From Curtobacterium caseinilyticum (GTDB lineage Bacteria; Actinomycetota; Actinomycetes; Actinomycetales; Microbacteriaceae), in the NCBI RefSeq assembly GCF_030363035.1, contig NZ_JAUCMN010000004.1, positions 248,001 to 312,000 on the forward strand: a DNA stretch of 64,000 nucleotides, given 5' to 3'. Each line of letters begins with the position of its first letter. Position 1 is the stretch's first letter. The notes under the pieces are model-generated. The model saw only the letters and a list, made by a program, of their open reading frames with translations, was not told the DNA's origin and did not search any database. Of this stretch, positions 26,058 to 33,815 are shown one piece after another. Position numbers and translations under genes: made by a program.

Positions 26058-27002
26058 GTGCAGGTCGTCGACACCGCCAGCCTCGATCGTGTGGCCACCA
26101 CCGCCCCGTACGCGCCCTGGCCCGTCACGGACCGGCCCGACAGGTGGTCGCTCACCAGGACGACCGTGCCGACGGCCGTCGGTCCGGTCGTCGTGCACCA
26201 CCGGCCCGGTCCGGACCCCGTCCTGCTGCTGCACGGCGTGGCCGGGTCGTGGACCACGTGGACACCGCTCCTGCGCGCGGCCGGCGGACTCGGCGCCCGC
26301 GGACTCGTGCTCGTCGACCTCCCCGGCTGGGGATCGTCACCGGCACCGGTCCGGCCGTTCGACGTCGATGACGGCGCACGCGTGCTGGTCGGGGTGCTCG
26401 ACGCGCTCGGCCTGCCCGCGGTCGACGTCGTCGGGCACTCGATGGGTGCGTTCGTCGGCCTGCACCTGGCCGTCGTCGCTCCGGAGCGCGTCCGCTCCCT
26501 CGGGCTCGTGTCCGGCACCACCACGGCGACCGCGCGGGCCGCACGGCACCCGTGGCGGGCACTGCGGACGTTGCCGGCGTTCACGCTGCTGCGCGCCGGG
26601 CTGACCGTGACCGGAGGCGCGGCCGCGGGCCTGCTGCGGGTGACGGCCCGCACCGGACTGCTGCCGCTCCTCGCCGCACCCGTGTTCTCGCACGTCCGCC
26701 GGCTCGACGCGAGCGTCCTGGACGCCTTCGTCCACGAGTTCCGGCCGCGGCGCTTCACCGCCGCCGCCCGGACCGCGGCGGGGTACGACGTCGACCGGTG
26801 GCGGACGGTCACCTGCCCGGTCACCGCGGTCATCGGACGCGACGACGTCTTCGCCCGGGTGACCGACCTCGACGACCTGCGACGGCTCCTGCCGGACGTC
26901 CGCACCGCGGTGCTCGAGGACTGCGGGCACTTCGCGCACGTCGAGCACCCCGGCCCCGTCGCCGAGCTGCTGGGCCTGTCCGCCGCGAAGCCGTCCTCCT
27001 GA
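26058..27002 (+). CDS. Alpha/beta-fold hydrolase
   Basis: 314 residues of the classical serine hydrolase fold: oxyanion loop LLHGVAGSWTTW, nucleophile elbow VVGHSMGA, acid in VIGRDDVF, and His in EDCGHFAHVEHP. The reaction is not predictable. GTG 26058 is used because GGGAGG lies 7 nt before it; the frame stays open upstream through the peroxiredoxin end, without start signals. Its ribosome binding region reads CGGACGGGAGGC, the same 12-mer that forms one arm of the dispersed hairpin family. Confidence 0.8.
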   Translation: MQVVDTASLDRVATTAPYAPWPVTDRPDRWSLTRTTVPTAVGPVVVHHRPGPDPVLLLHGVAGSWTTWTPLLRAAGGLGARGLVLVDLPGWGSSPAPVRPFDVDDGARVLVGVLDALGLPAVDVVGHSMGAFVGLHLAVVAPERVRSLGLVSGTTTATARAARHPWRALRTLPAFTLLRAGLTVTGGAAAGLLRVTARTGLLPLLAAPVFSHVRRLDASVLDAFVHEFRPRRFTAAARTAAGYDVDRWRTVTCPVTAVIGRDDVFARVTDLDDLRRLLPDVRTAVLEDCGHFAHVEHPGPVAELLGLSAAKPSS

Positions 27003-27025
27003 GGGAGACCGCTGCTGAGCGGCGC

Positions 27026-28609
27026 CTACCGGGCGCGGACCGAACGGCTCGGGAAGGTCGCCGCCACCCGGGCGCGGACCTCGGCGACGACGGCCTCGCG
27101 CATCACGGGCGAGAACAGCGAGTGGTCGCCGTCGGCGACCTCGACCACCGAGAGCCGTCCGCCCCAGCGCCGGACCGCGCGGCGGCCACCGAGCCGCTCG
27201 AACAGGGCGACGTCGTCCGGTGCGGCGACGACCACGACGTCCGTGCCGTGCTCGACCAGCGGTCGGACGTGGCCCACGACGCCCCCGGCCCGGTCGCGTC
27301 GTGCGATCCACTCCCGCACGCGTTCCGGCACCAGGGCGTTGTAGCGCTCGCGCACCCGGCGCCGCAGCGGCGAGGGCGAGTCGACCGCCCGCAGGCCGTC
27401 CGCGTAGCTCCCCGGTGCGGCGGCGGTCCGCCGGTAGTCGTTCGGGCTGATCTCCACCACGAGCCGCGGGTGTTCCTCGGCCGATCGGCCCGCCAGCCAC
27501 GCGCCCGCGCACATGCCGACGACGACGAGCTGCTCCGACGGCGCGCGCATCGCGGCGACGACGGCGCGCTGGTCGTCGATCCACTCCTGCGCGAACAGGT
27601 AGGACCGCTCGTCCTCGCGCACGGCGGTGCTCTCGCCCGTGCCGCGGCGGTCGACCCGCACGACACGAGCGCCGTCGCGGGCCAGCGCGCGGGCGAGGCC
27701 GACCTGGTAGTCCGCGGCGCCCACCCGGTGCTCGGCCGCGCCGTTGTGCAGGACGACGACGGGGGCGTCCTCGTCCTGGGCGGCCGACACGGTCTCGACG
27801 GCGAAGAGCGCCTCGGGGCCGATGCGCACGATGCGCTCGGACACCCGCTCGTCCACGTCGAGGACCTCGGCGAGCGCCGGCGGCACGGTCGGCTCCGCGG
27901 CCGCCGGGGCCCAGCCGTCGACCCACTCGACCACGCGGTCCACCGTGGCACCGGGGATGCGGGCGTGCATGCTCGTGCCGTCGAGGAGCTCGGCGGTCCC
28001 CGGTGCCTCGACCGTGTCGACCGGACCGAACGGGCGCGGGGGCGTCGCGCCCGGGCGGACGAACGCGACCGTCGGAGCGGTCCGCGGCAGCAGGGCGAGG
28101 GCGGCGAGCTCGTCGGCCTCGGACGGGGTGACGTCGATGCCCACCAGGGACTCGGCACCGCCGACCACCCGGTCACCGCCGATGGTGATCGACGCCAACG
28201 CACGCTGCTTCCGGAGCCACGCGCGGCCCGACGCGGGTGCGTCCCAGACGACGAGCGCGTCCGCGTCGTCCGCCGCGGCGGCGGCGACGAGCGCCGCCGA
28301 GGCGAGCCCGAGGAACGCGACCCGGTCGACGCCGGACCGCCGCAGGACCGTGGCGGCGTGCCGCGCCGACCGGACCTGCGCGTCGGGGGCGTCGTCGGTC
28401 CCGGCGTCACCACGTCCCGACGGGTCGTAGCGCACCGAGGCCAGGCCACGGGCCTCCAGGCGGTCGGCCAGCAGGCGGAGCGTGCGGTACGCGATCACGC
28501 CCTCCTGACCGAGCGGCGGGCAGAGCACGACGCCGGCACGGGCCGAGGAGGGGAGCTGGACCGCGACGCGCAGCGCCGGTGCGCCGGACCAGCCGTGGTG
28601 CGTGCTCAC
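27026..28609 (-). CDS. Tandem alpha/beta hydrolase-like protein of the aminoacyl-carrier cluster
   Basis: 527 residues in two hydrolase-like halves. The first (to about 260) has PPLGQEGV and RYDPSGRGDAG like the hydrolases tied to exosortase systems, but its elbow reads GLASA, without a nucleophile. The second has VDRRGTGES, the elbow GMCAG with Cys where Ser is usual, an acid in VVAAPDD and His in ADGDHSLFS, so it should be active as a cysteine-type hydrolase or thioesterase. Last gene of the cluster; its GTG overlaps the ligase stop by 4 nt. Likely role: release of the product from the carrier, by inference from context. Confidence 0.75.
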   Translation of the reverse strand: MSTHHGWSGAPALRVAVQLPSSARAGVVLCPPLGQEGVIAYRTLRLLADRLEARGLASVRYDPSGRGDAGTDDAPDAQVRSARHAATVLRRSGVDRVAFLGLASAALVAAAAADDADALVVWDAPASGRAWLRKQRALASITIGGDRVVGGAESLVGIDVTPSEADELAALALLPRTAPTVAFVRPGATPPRPFGPVDTVEAPGTAELLDGTSMHARIPGATVDRVVEWVDGWAPAAAEPTVPPALAEVLDVDERVSERIVRIGPEALFAVETVSAAQDEDAPVVVLHNGAAEHRVGAADYQVGLARALARDGARVVRVDRRGTGESTAVREDERSYLFAQEWIDDQRAVVAAMRAPSEQLVVVGMCAGAWLAGRSAEEHPRLVVEISPNDYRRTAAAPGSYADGLRAVDSPSPLRRRVRERYNALVPERVREWIARRDRAGGVVGHVRPLVEHGTDVVVVAAPDDVALFERLGGRRAVRRWGGRLSVVEVADGDHSLFSPVMREAVVAEVRARVAATFPSRSVRAR

Positions 28610-29547
28610 AGCGCCAGGGCCGCGCGGACGTCCGGCGTCCAGCGGTCCGGGTCGGTGCCGTGCGCGGCGAACAGCGCGATCGTGATCCGCTCCAGTCCGA
28701 ACGCGATGCAGGCGCTGTGCGCGACCTCGCCGTCGGCGGTGCGGAGCCCGAAGGACGTGCCGAAGTGGTCCTCGTGCAGGTTCGCCGAGGAGATCGCGGT
28801 CGGTTCGTGGTCCGGGCCGTACACGGGCGTGACGAACTCGTACTTCAGCGACTGCTCGACCTGGTTGCGGGCGAGCATCTGGCCGACGCGGCCGAAGAAG
28901 GGGTCGTTCGCCGGGACCACGTCGACCGCGATCCCGAACGACTCGAGCAGCGCGCGCATGCCGGGGATGCGGCCGTCGCGGTGTTCCTTCGCCGAGTCCG
29001 GCGTGCCGATGTGCACGAACTCGTGCATGTGGAAGGCCTGCAGGCGCATCGGGTCGAGCGAGGGCTCGCGACGGAACGAGTCGCCGACGATGTCGAACGT
29101 CCGGCCGCCCTCGGGGATGCTGTCGCCGACCAGGCCGTAGACCGGGTGGCAGACCGCCGGGGTGAGCATGAGGTCGGCGGGCTCGAGGAACGTCTCCCAG
29201 CGCTCGCCGCGCTCCCGGGCCGCGAGCAGGGCGCGGTGGGTGCGGTCGTCCCCGGTGAAGCCGGAGATCGACGCGGCCAGGTCCGGGAAGGACGCGATGT
29301 AGTCGGTGCGCTCGAACGCGGCGAGGGGCTCGACCGGCGGGAAGCGCAGGACGTCGGCGTGCAGGTCGGCCTGGCTGCGGACGGCTGCGGCGTCGACGGC
29401 GGCGGAGACGCGCTCGAACACGCCGGTCCGGCCGTAGAGCCCGGGGGAGCCGAGGTCGATGAGCACGCCGTCGGCGAGCAGTCGCCCGCGCAGCTCCGCG
29501 CGGGCGGCGTCGAGGGCGGTCGCCGCGGTGGTGTCGGTGGTGGTCAC
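28606..29547 (-). CDS. Amino acid--[carrier protein] ligase, class II aaRS-like
   Basis: Activates an amino acid with ATP and transfers it to the phosphopantetheine of a small carrier protein instead of tRNA. The 313-residue chain is a stand-alone class II catalytic domain with no tRNA-binding part. Motif 2 is DSFRREPS through MRLQAFHMHEFV, motif 3 is FGLERITIALF. Cys133, Glu176 and Cys280 match the zinc-site order Cys-Glu-Cys of the family described from Bradyrhizobium, whose members use glycine or alanine. The gene overlaps its neighbours by 4 nt on both sides and its partner carrier lies two genes upstream. Amino acid specificity is not readable. Confidence 0.87.
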   Translation of the reverse strand: MTTTDTTAATALDAARAELRGRLLADGVLIDLGSPGLYGRTGVFERVSAAVDAAAVRSQADLHADVLRFPPVEPLAAFERTDYIASFPDLAASISGFTGDDRTHRALLAARERGERWETFLEPADLMLTPAVCHPVYGLVGDSIPEGGRTFDIVGDSFRREPSLDPMRLQAFHMHEFVHIGTPDSAKEHRDGRIPGMRALLESFGIAVDVVPANDPFFGRVGQMLARNQVEQSLKYEFVTPVYGPDHEPTAISSANLHEDHFGTSFGLRTADGEVAHSACIAFGLERITIALFAAHGTDPDRWTPDVRAALAL

Positions 29548-30761
29548 AGGATCGCTCCGCTCATGATGGCCAGGGCTGCGTCGTTGTGGAGGAGCCGGTC
29601 GTTGCTCACCATCACGGCGGCTCCGTGGGCGTCCCGGAGGTGTCGGGCGATGCTCAGCGGCCCGGTGGCGGCGAAGCCGGCGATGCCGACGATGCGCATC
29701 GCCTTCGTGGTGAGGTCGACGACCTTCTCGGACGCGTTGACCTTCAGCGCGTTGGCGGCGAGGGCGTACGAGGCGGACCCGAGCACCGTCGGGTCGTCGG
29801 TGACCGCGTCGAAGCGCTCGGCGGCGTGCCGGACGGCGTCGGCGAGGGACTGCAGGTCGACCAGCAGCTCGGCCAGGCGGAGGGCGCCGGGCGGGGTCGT
29901 CCCCACTGCGGCGCGCGCCTGCTTCCGGACGGCCTGCCGGGCACGCTCGGCGGCGCCGGCGGCGATGCCGGTCCAGACCGATGCCCACAGCACGTGCGAG
30001 ACCGGCAGGACGGTCTGCGCCGAGATCGTGGCGTAGTCGTCGCGCAGGATGCGGTCCTCATGGGTGTCCGCCTCGAGGACCCAGCCGTTGCTGCAGGTAC
30101 CGCGGAGGCCCATGGTGTCCCAGGTCGACGTCTGCGTCAGCGTGGTCTCGTCCGGCAGGCAGACGACCAGGCGCTGGTCGGAGGGCGCGGCGTCCGGGTC
30201 GCGGCGCGCGGTGACGAACACCGCGTCGGCCTCGGTGGCGTAGGAGATCACGGGCGCGTCCTTGCGCAGGTGGATCCGTCCCGCTGCGGAGACCTCGATG
30301 GCGCAGGTGCTCCGGCGGGCGTCGCCGCCGATGCCCCGCTCGGTCGTCGAGGACGCGACGAGGGCACCGTGGAGCACGGCCTCGGTCATCGCGGTGACGC
30401 CGAGCCCGACGCCACCGTGCCGCCAGAGGGCCATCGCCTGGCCGTGGTGCATGGCGAAGACCATGCCCGTCGCGGCGCAGGCCCGGCCGAGCGTCGTGGC
30501 GATCGCGGCGAGCTCGGCGAGCGTGGCACCCTCGCCGCCGAGCGCGACGGGGACCGCGGCGGCCAGGAGGCCGTGCTCCTTCATCGCGGCGATGGCCTCG
30601 CGCGGGGGACGGGCGTCGCGGTCGACCTCGTCGGCGTGCAGCGCGGCGACCTCGGCCACCAGACCGGCCCGTGCGGCGAAGCGGTCGGCGCTCGCCGTGC
30701 CGTCGCCCGCGGTCGGTGCCGCGGCGACGTGCGGGTCCCCGGTCAGGACCGGGGCGGTCAC
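29544..30761 (-). CDS. Acyl-CoA dehydrogenase-family flavoprotein
   Basis: 405 residues, FAD-dependent, three-domain fold of acyl-CoA dehydrogenases: N-terminal helices (ALGGEGATLAELAAIA), central beta barrel (GDARRSTCAIEVSAAG, then WDTMGLRGTCSNGW) and C-terminal helical bundle (RIVGIAGFAATGPLSIARHLRDA, cited by its first 20 residues). Related enzymes oxidise acyl or aminoacyl thioesters on carrier proteins. Sandwiched by 4-nt overlaps between the carrier protein and the aminoacyl ligase genes, so an aminoacyl-S-carrier is the likely substrate. That is an inference; the family also contains monooxygenases and thiol desulfurases. Confidence 0.82.
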   Translation of the reverse strand: MTAPVLTGDPHVAAAPTAGDGTASADRFAARAGLVAEVAALHADEVDRDARPPREAIAAMKEHGLLAAAVPVALGGEGATLAELAAIATTLGRACAATGMVFAMHHGQAMALWRHGGVGLGVTAMTEAVLHGALVASSTTERGIGGDARRSTCAIEVSAAGRIHLRKDAPVISYATEADAVFVTARRDPDAAPSDQRLVVCLPDETTLTQTSTWDTMGLRGTCSNGWVLEADTHEDRILRDDYATISAQTVLPVSHVLWASVWTGIAAGAAERARQAVRKQARAAVGTTPPGALRLAELLVDLQSLADAVRHAAERFDAVTDDPTVLGSASYALAANALKVNASEKVVDLTTKAMRIVGIAGFAATGPLSIARHLRDAHGAAVMVSNDRLLHNDAALAIMSGAIL

Positions 30762-31042
30762 GCGGCGGCCTCGGCGGCGGCGGTGATCGACTCGATCGTC
30801 GCGAAGGTCGAGCGGTGCAGTGCTGCGTCGGGGAACTCCACGTCGAGCTCGTTCTCGACGGCGAGCATCACGTTGACGGTCGCGTGCGAGGTCAGTCCGA
30901 GCGCGTAGAGGTCGGCGATCGACGCGATGTCGGATGCGTCGACGGTGAGGCGTCCGTGGTCGGCGAGTGCTCGTCGGACGGCCTGTTCCGCGGTCGGGAC
31001 GGCGAGGGCGAGGGGGGATGCGGAGGTCGGGTCCTGGTGCAT
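30758..31042 (-). CDS. Small carrier protein dedicated to the aminoacyl ligase
   Basis: 94 residues with the four-helix carrier fold. Ser52 in LYALGLTSHATVNVML is the phosphopantetheine site; the T-S-x-A-T setting and the following ENELDVEFPDAAL are those of carriers paired with aminoacyl:carrier ligases, and differ clearly from AcpP (DSIS). ATG 31042 is fixed by TAGGGT 7 nt upstream; the frame is open further but without signals. It is the first of four genes that overlap by 4 nt each. Confidence 0.87.
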   Translation of the reverse strand: MHQDPTSASPLALAVPTAEQAVRRALADHGRLTVDASDIASIADLYALGLTSHATVNVMLAVENELDVEFPDAALHRSTFATIESITAAAEAAA

Positions 31043-31049
31043 GGGAGCA

Positions 31050-31055
31050 ACCCTA
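31050..31055 (-). promoter_or_regulatory. -10 box TAGGGT of the carrier-ligase operon
   Basis: Seven nt before the carrier-protein ATG on the minus strand, so the four-gene operon can be transcribed apart from the transferase gene 92 bp upstream. A 7-bp hairpin (31083-31104) lies between the two. Confidence 0.5.
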
Positions 31056-31134
31056 AGGAGCGGCCAGGCCCGGAAAACCGCCGTGCGGGTGCGTGATCCC
31101 GCACGCCCGCCGCAAGGATGTCGACCGGCGCTCG

Positions 31135-31512
31135 TCAGCGTTCGGAGAGGGCCACGGCGGTCGCGAGCGCCAGCCCCCGTTCGTGTGACAGGGACACCGC
31201 GACGGGGCCGCACCCGACCGCGGCGGCGAGTTCCGCGGCGCGTCCGGACAGCTCGACGACGGGTGCTCCCGAGGCGTCGAGGACCACCGCGACGTCGGTC
31301 AGCGGCACCGCCTCGTCCCGCGTCGGCCGCAGGAGCTTGATCACTGCCTCCTTGCCGGCGAACCGCGCCGCCAGCCGCTCGGGGTCGTCACCGGTGTCGG
31401 AACGCTCCCGAGGGGTGAAGACCCGCGCCAGGTACCGTTCGCCGTGCGCCGCGATGCCCGCGACGACGTCGTCGACCGCCGCCAGGTCGGTGCCGGTCCG
31501 GATGGTGGTCAT
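31135..31512 (-). CDS. AcpS-type 4'-phosphopantetheinyl transferase
   Basis: Attaches phosphopantetheine from CoA to the serine of carrier proteins. 125 residues, the size of AcpS, with the metal-binding TGTDLAAVDDV at the start, the core FAGKEAVIKLL and the C-terminal SLSHERGLALA. The usual opening GIGVDL reads RTGTDL and the WxDIEV strand is replaced by PLTDVAV, so it is a diverged member. Either it is dedicated to the adjacent carrier or it is the general AcpS of the genome. ATG 31512 follows TACAGT by 6 nt. Confidence 0.82.
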   Translation of the reverse strand: MTTIRTGTDLAAVDDVVAGIAAHGERYLARVFTPRERSDTGDDPERLAARFAGKEAVIKLLRPTRDEAVPLTDVAVVLDASGAPVVELSGRAAELAAAVGCGPVAVSLSHERGLALATAVALSER

Positions 31513-31518
31513 GTCCGC

Positions 31519-31524
31519 ACTGTA
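31519..31524 (-). promoter_or_regulatory. -10 box TACAGT, leaderless
   Basis: Six nt before the transferase ATG on the minus strand. Confidence 0.5.
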
Positions 31525-31595
31525 CGGGGCGTCGCAGCTGGTGGACGGACCACTCCGGGTGGTCGAGCCGGGACAGGTGCCGGCGCAGGCACGGC

Positions 31596-32186
31596 TCAGC
31601 GGTACTGCGGCGGCCAGTCGAACGGCGCCGGGCGGTGCGGGACCTCGCCGATCGTCGTGACCGCCAGCACGACCTCGCGACGGTCCGTCAGCGCGATGGA
31701 CCGCGGGTTGCCGAGGTACCGGTGCCCGTCGACCCACACGGTGAGCTCGCCGCGGAGGCCGCCGACGTGCCCGGCGCCGAGCGAGACGTCCCACTCGTCG
31801 AAGAACTGTCCGAGGGTGAAGCTCCGCCGGGTCGGCGACTCGACGTGCAGGATGCCCGAGGTGTCGTGCGTGTGCAGCTGGGCGGCGAAGTGCTCGCGTG
31901 CCGAGTGCCCGACGTCGCCCGGTACCGTGACCGGGGTGGCGCCGTCGAGGACCGTCAGGTGCGTGTGCACGTGCTCCGCCAACGGCTCGCCCCACACGTT
32001 GCCGAGCCCGGCCGCCTCGGCCCGGGTCTGCAGGTCGGTCGGCGCCGGCCACGGGGGCGCGGTCCGGGTGGTCCCCGCCGCCGGTGCCGTGCAGAGGGCG
32101 AGGAGGACGACCGCCACCGCGGCGACGAGCGTCACGACGACCCCGCGGGGGGCCGTCGCGCGCCCGTCGCGGGTGCGGCTCGTCAC
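31596..32186 (-). CDS. Exported His-rich protein of unknown function
   Basis: 196 residues. A short basic N-terminus and one membrane helix (VVVTLVAAVAVVLLALC) lead into an extracytoplasmic domain with two histidine motifs, EHVHTHLTVLDG and QLHTHDTSGILHVESP, then FTLGQFFDEW and a VWVDGHRYLGNP strand. Clustered histidines at strand ends suggest a metal site. The same pattern occurs in uncharacterised secreted proteins of actinobacteria and archaea as far as I recall. GTG 32186 overlaps the stop of the upstream reductase gene. Confidence 0.72.
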   Translation of the reverse strand: MTSRTRDGRATAPRGVVVTLVAAVAVVLLALCTAPAAGTTRTAPPWPAPTDLQTRAEAAGLGNVWGEPLAEHVHTHLTVLDGATPVTVPGDVGHSAREHFAAQLHTHDTSGILHVESPTRRSFTLGQFFDEWDVSLGAGHVGGLRGELTVWVDGHRYLGNPRSIALTDRREVVLAVTTIGEVPHRPAPFDWPPQYR

Positions 32187-33178
32187 CACTTGTCGTGGAC
32201 GGCTGCGCGGAACCAGCGGTCGTAGAGCTCGTGCACGGTGTCGTCGAGCCCGCCGAGGTCGAGTGCGCTGCCGTCGGCGAGGTCGGCGGCACCGGCGTTC
32301 GAGCGCGCCTGCTCCGGGTTCCGCGCACCGGGGATCGCTGCGGTCACGCCGTCCTGCGTGATGATCCACGCCAGTGCCGCCTGGGGGACCGAGACGCCCT
32401 CGGGCAGCGAGGACGCGAAGGCCTGTGCCGCCTGCACGCCGTCCTCGAAGTCGACCCCGCTGAAGGTCTCGCCCTGGTCGAAGGCCTCGCCGTGGCGGTT
32501 GTAGTTCCGGTGGTCGCCCTCGCTGAAGGTCGTCTCCGTCGTGTACTTGCCGGACAGCAGCCCCGATGCCAGCGGGACGCGCGCGAGGATGCCGACCCCT
32601 GCCTCCCGTGCGGCCGGCAGCACGCGGTCCAGCGGCTTGAGGCGGAAGGCGTTGAGGATGACCTGCACGCTCGCGACGTGCGGCCGGGCGATCGCGGTGA
32701 GTGCCTGGTCAGCGGTCTCGACGGAGACGCCGTAGGCGGCGACCGACCCGTCGGCGACGAGCGCGTCGAGGGCGTCGTACACGGCGTCGTCCTCGAACAC
32801 CGGCGTCGGCGGGCAGTGCAGCTGCACCAGGTCGAGGGTGTCCTGCTGCAGGTTGCGCCGGGAGCGGTCGACCCACTCGCGGAAGTGCTCTGCGACGTAG
32901 TTGGCGGGGACCTGCTCGGCGCGGCGGCCCATCTTCGTCGTGACGGTGAGCGGGACGTCCGGGTTCGACCGGCGCCACGCGCCGATGAGCTGCTCGCTGC
33001 GACCGTCGCCGTAGACGTCGGCGGTGTCGAACAGCGTGACGCCGGACTCGACCGAGGCGTCCATCACGGCGGCGGCGTCCTGCTCGCTGACGGGACCCCA
33101 GTCACCGCCGAACTGCCAGGTGCCGAGGCCGACGACGGACACGGAGCGGCCGGTACGGCCGAGGGTGCGACTCTGCAT
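32183..33178 (-). CDS. Aldo/keto reductase
   Basis: NADPH-dependent carbonyl reductase, 331 residues with the TIM-barrel pattern: GLGTWQFGG, the catalytic Asp/Tyr in FDTADVYGDGRSE, Lys in TVTTKMGR, His in VQLHCPP, and the cofactor loop IPGARNPEQ near the end. It resembles YdhF/IolS-like members with unknown substrate. TACGCT 7 nt before the ATG sets the start. Operon with the His-rich protein through a 4-nt overlap. Confidence 0.9.
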   Translation of the reverse strand: MQSRTLGRTGRSVSVVGLGTWQFGGDWGPVSEQDAAAVMDASVESGVTLFDTADVYGDGRSEQLIGAWRRSNPDVPLTVTTKMGRRAEQVPANYVAEHFREWVDRSRRNLQQDTLDLVQLHCPPTPVFEDDAVYDALDALVADGSVAAYGVSVETADQALTAIARPHVASVQVILNAFRLKPLDRVLPAAREAGVGILARVPLASGLLSGKYTTETTFSEGDHRNYNRHGEAFDQGETFSGVDFEDGVQAAQAFASSLPEGVSVPQAALAWIITQDGVTAAIPGARNPEQARSNAGAADLADGSALDLGGLDDTVHELYDRWFRAAVHDKW

Positions 33179-33185
33179 GGAGCCG

Positions 33186-33191
33186 AGCGTA
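33186..33191 (-). promoter_or_regulatory. -10 box TACGCT, leaderless
   Basis: Seven nt before the aldo/keto reductase ATG. Confidence 0.5.
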
Positions 33192-33192
33192 G

Positions 33193-33744
33193 TCACGGCT
33201 GGTCCGGGCGGCCCGCGGTCTGTCCGGACGCCGCCGTCCGGTGCATGAGCGCCCGGGCCGCCCGGGCGCGGGGGATCACCCACGCGACCGACCAGGTCCC
33301 GATGCCGACCCAGAGCGCGACGAGGAGCCCGGTCAGGAGCGGTCCGTGCTGCTCCGCCATCGACAGGGTCATCGCGGTCCAGAGGACGCACAGCACGACC
33401 TTGCCCCAACCGGCGCCCTCGCGGTCCGCCTGCGCCTGCAGCGCGGGGACCCACTCGTCGGGGGGCACGGTGGCGGGGACGTGCTCGTCGGCGACCCAGC
33501 GCTGCACGGCGACCGCCTGTTCGTAGCCGCCGGCAGCCCGCCAGGACCGCAGCTGTGTCCAGACGCCGAGCGCGGCGCCGACGACACCGGCGGGGATGCC
33601 CACGCCGACGACGAGCGCGGTCGTGGTCGTCGCCCACGACGACGCGACGAGCACCACCAGCACGACGCCGAACGAGGCGCCCGTGCCCGCGCTGCCGAGC
33701 AGCCGCAGGCGACCCGCCTCGTCCAGCACACCGACCCTGTCCAC
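33193..33744 (-). CDS. Four-helix membrane protein of unknown function
   Basis: 183 residues with two helix pairs: ASFGVVLVVLVASSWATTTT and GVGIPAGVVGAALGVWTQL, then, after a cytoplasmic-looking linker rich in charged residues (about 80-115), GWGKVVLCVLWTAMTLSM and GLLVALWVGIGTWSVAWVI. No family recognised. GTG 33744 is preferred because TACCGT lies 8 nt ahead; ATG 33786 in the same frame is the alternative. Confidence 0.65.
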   Translation of the reverse strand: MDRVGVLDEAGRLRLLGSAGTGASFGVVLVVLVASSWATTTTALVVGVGIPAGVVGAALGVWTQLRSWRAAGGYEQAVAVQRWVADEHVPATVPPDEWVPALQAQADREGAGWGKVVLCVLWTAMTLSMAEQHGPLLTGLLVALWVGIGTWSVAWVIPRARAARALMHRTAASGQTAGRPDQP

Positions 33745-33752
33745 GGGACCCG

Positions 33753-33758
33753 ACGGTA
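33753..33758 (-). promoter_or_regulatory. -10 box TACCGT
   Basis: Eight nt before GTG 33744 on the minus strand. Confidence 0.4.
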
Positions 33759-33803
33759 CGCGTTCCGGGTGGTGGATCCGCTGCACGTGCGGCCGTCGTG
33801 CGG

Positions 33804-33809
33804 CATGAT
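33804..33809 (+). promoter_or_regulatory. -10 box CATGAT, leaderless
   Basis: Six nt before GTG 33816. Divergent from the box at 33753. Confidence 0.45.
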
Positions 33810-33815
33810 CGACCG

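Noticed and set aside
27103..28449. 448-codon minus-strand frame inside the double hydrolase
   Set aside because: Ser/Arg/Thr/Pro-rich shifted frame with no domain; the 527-codon frame has hydrolase motifs.
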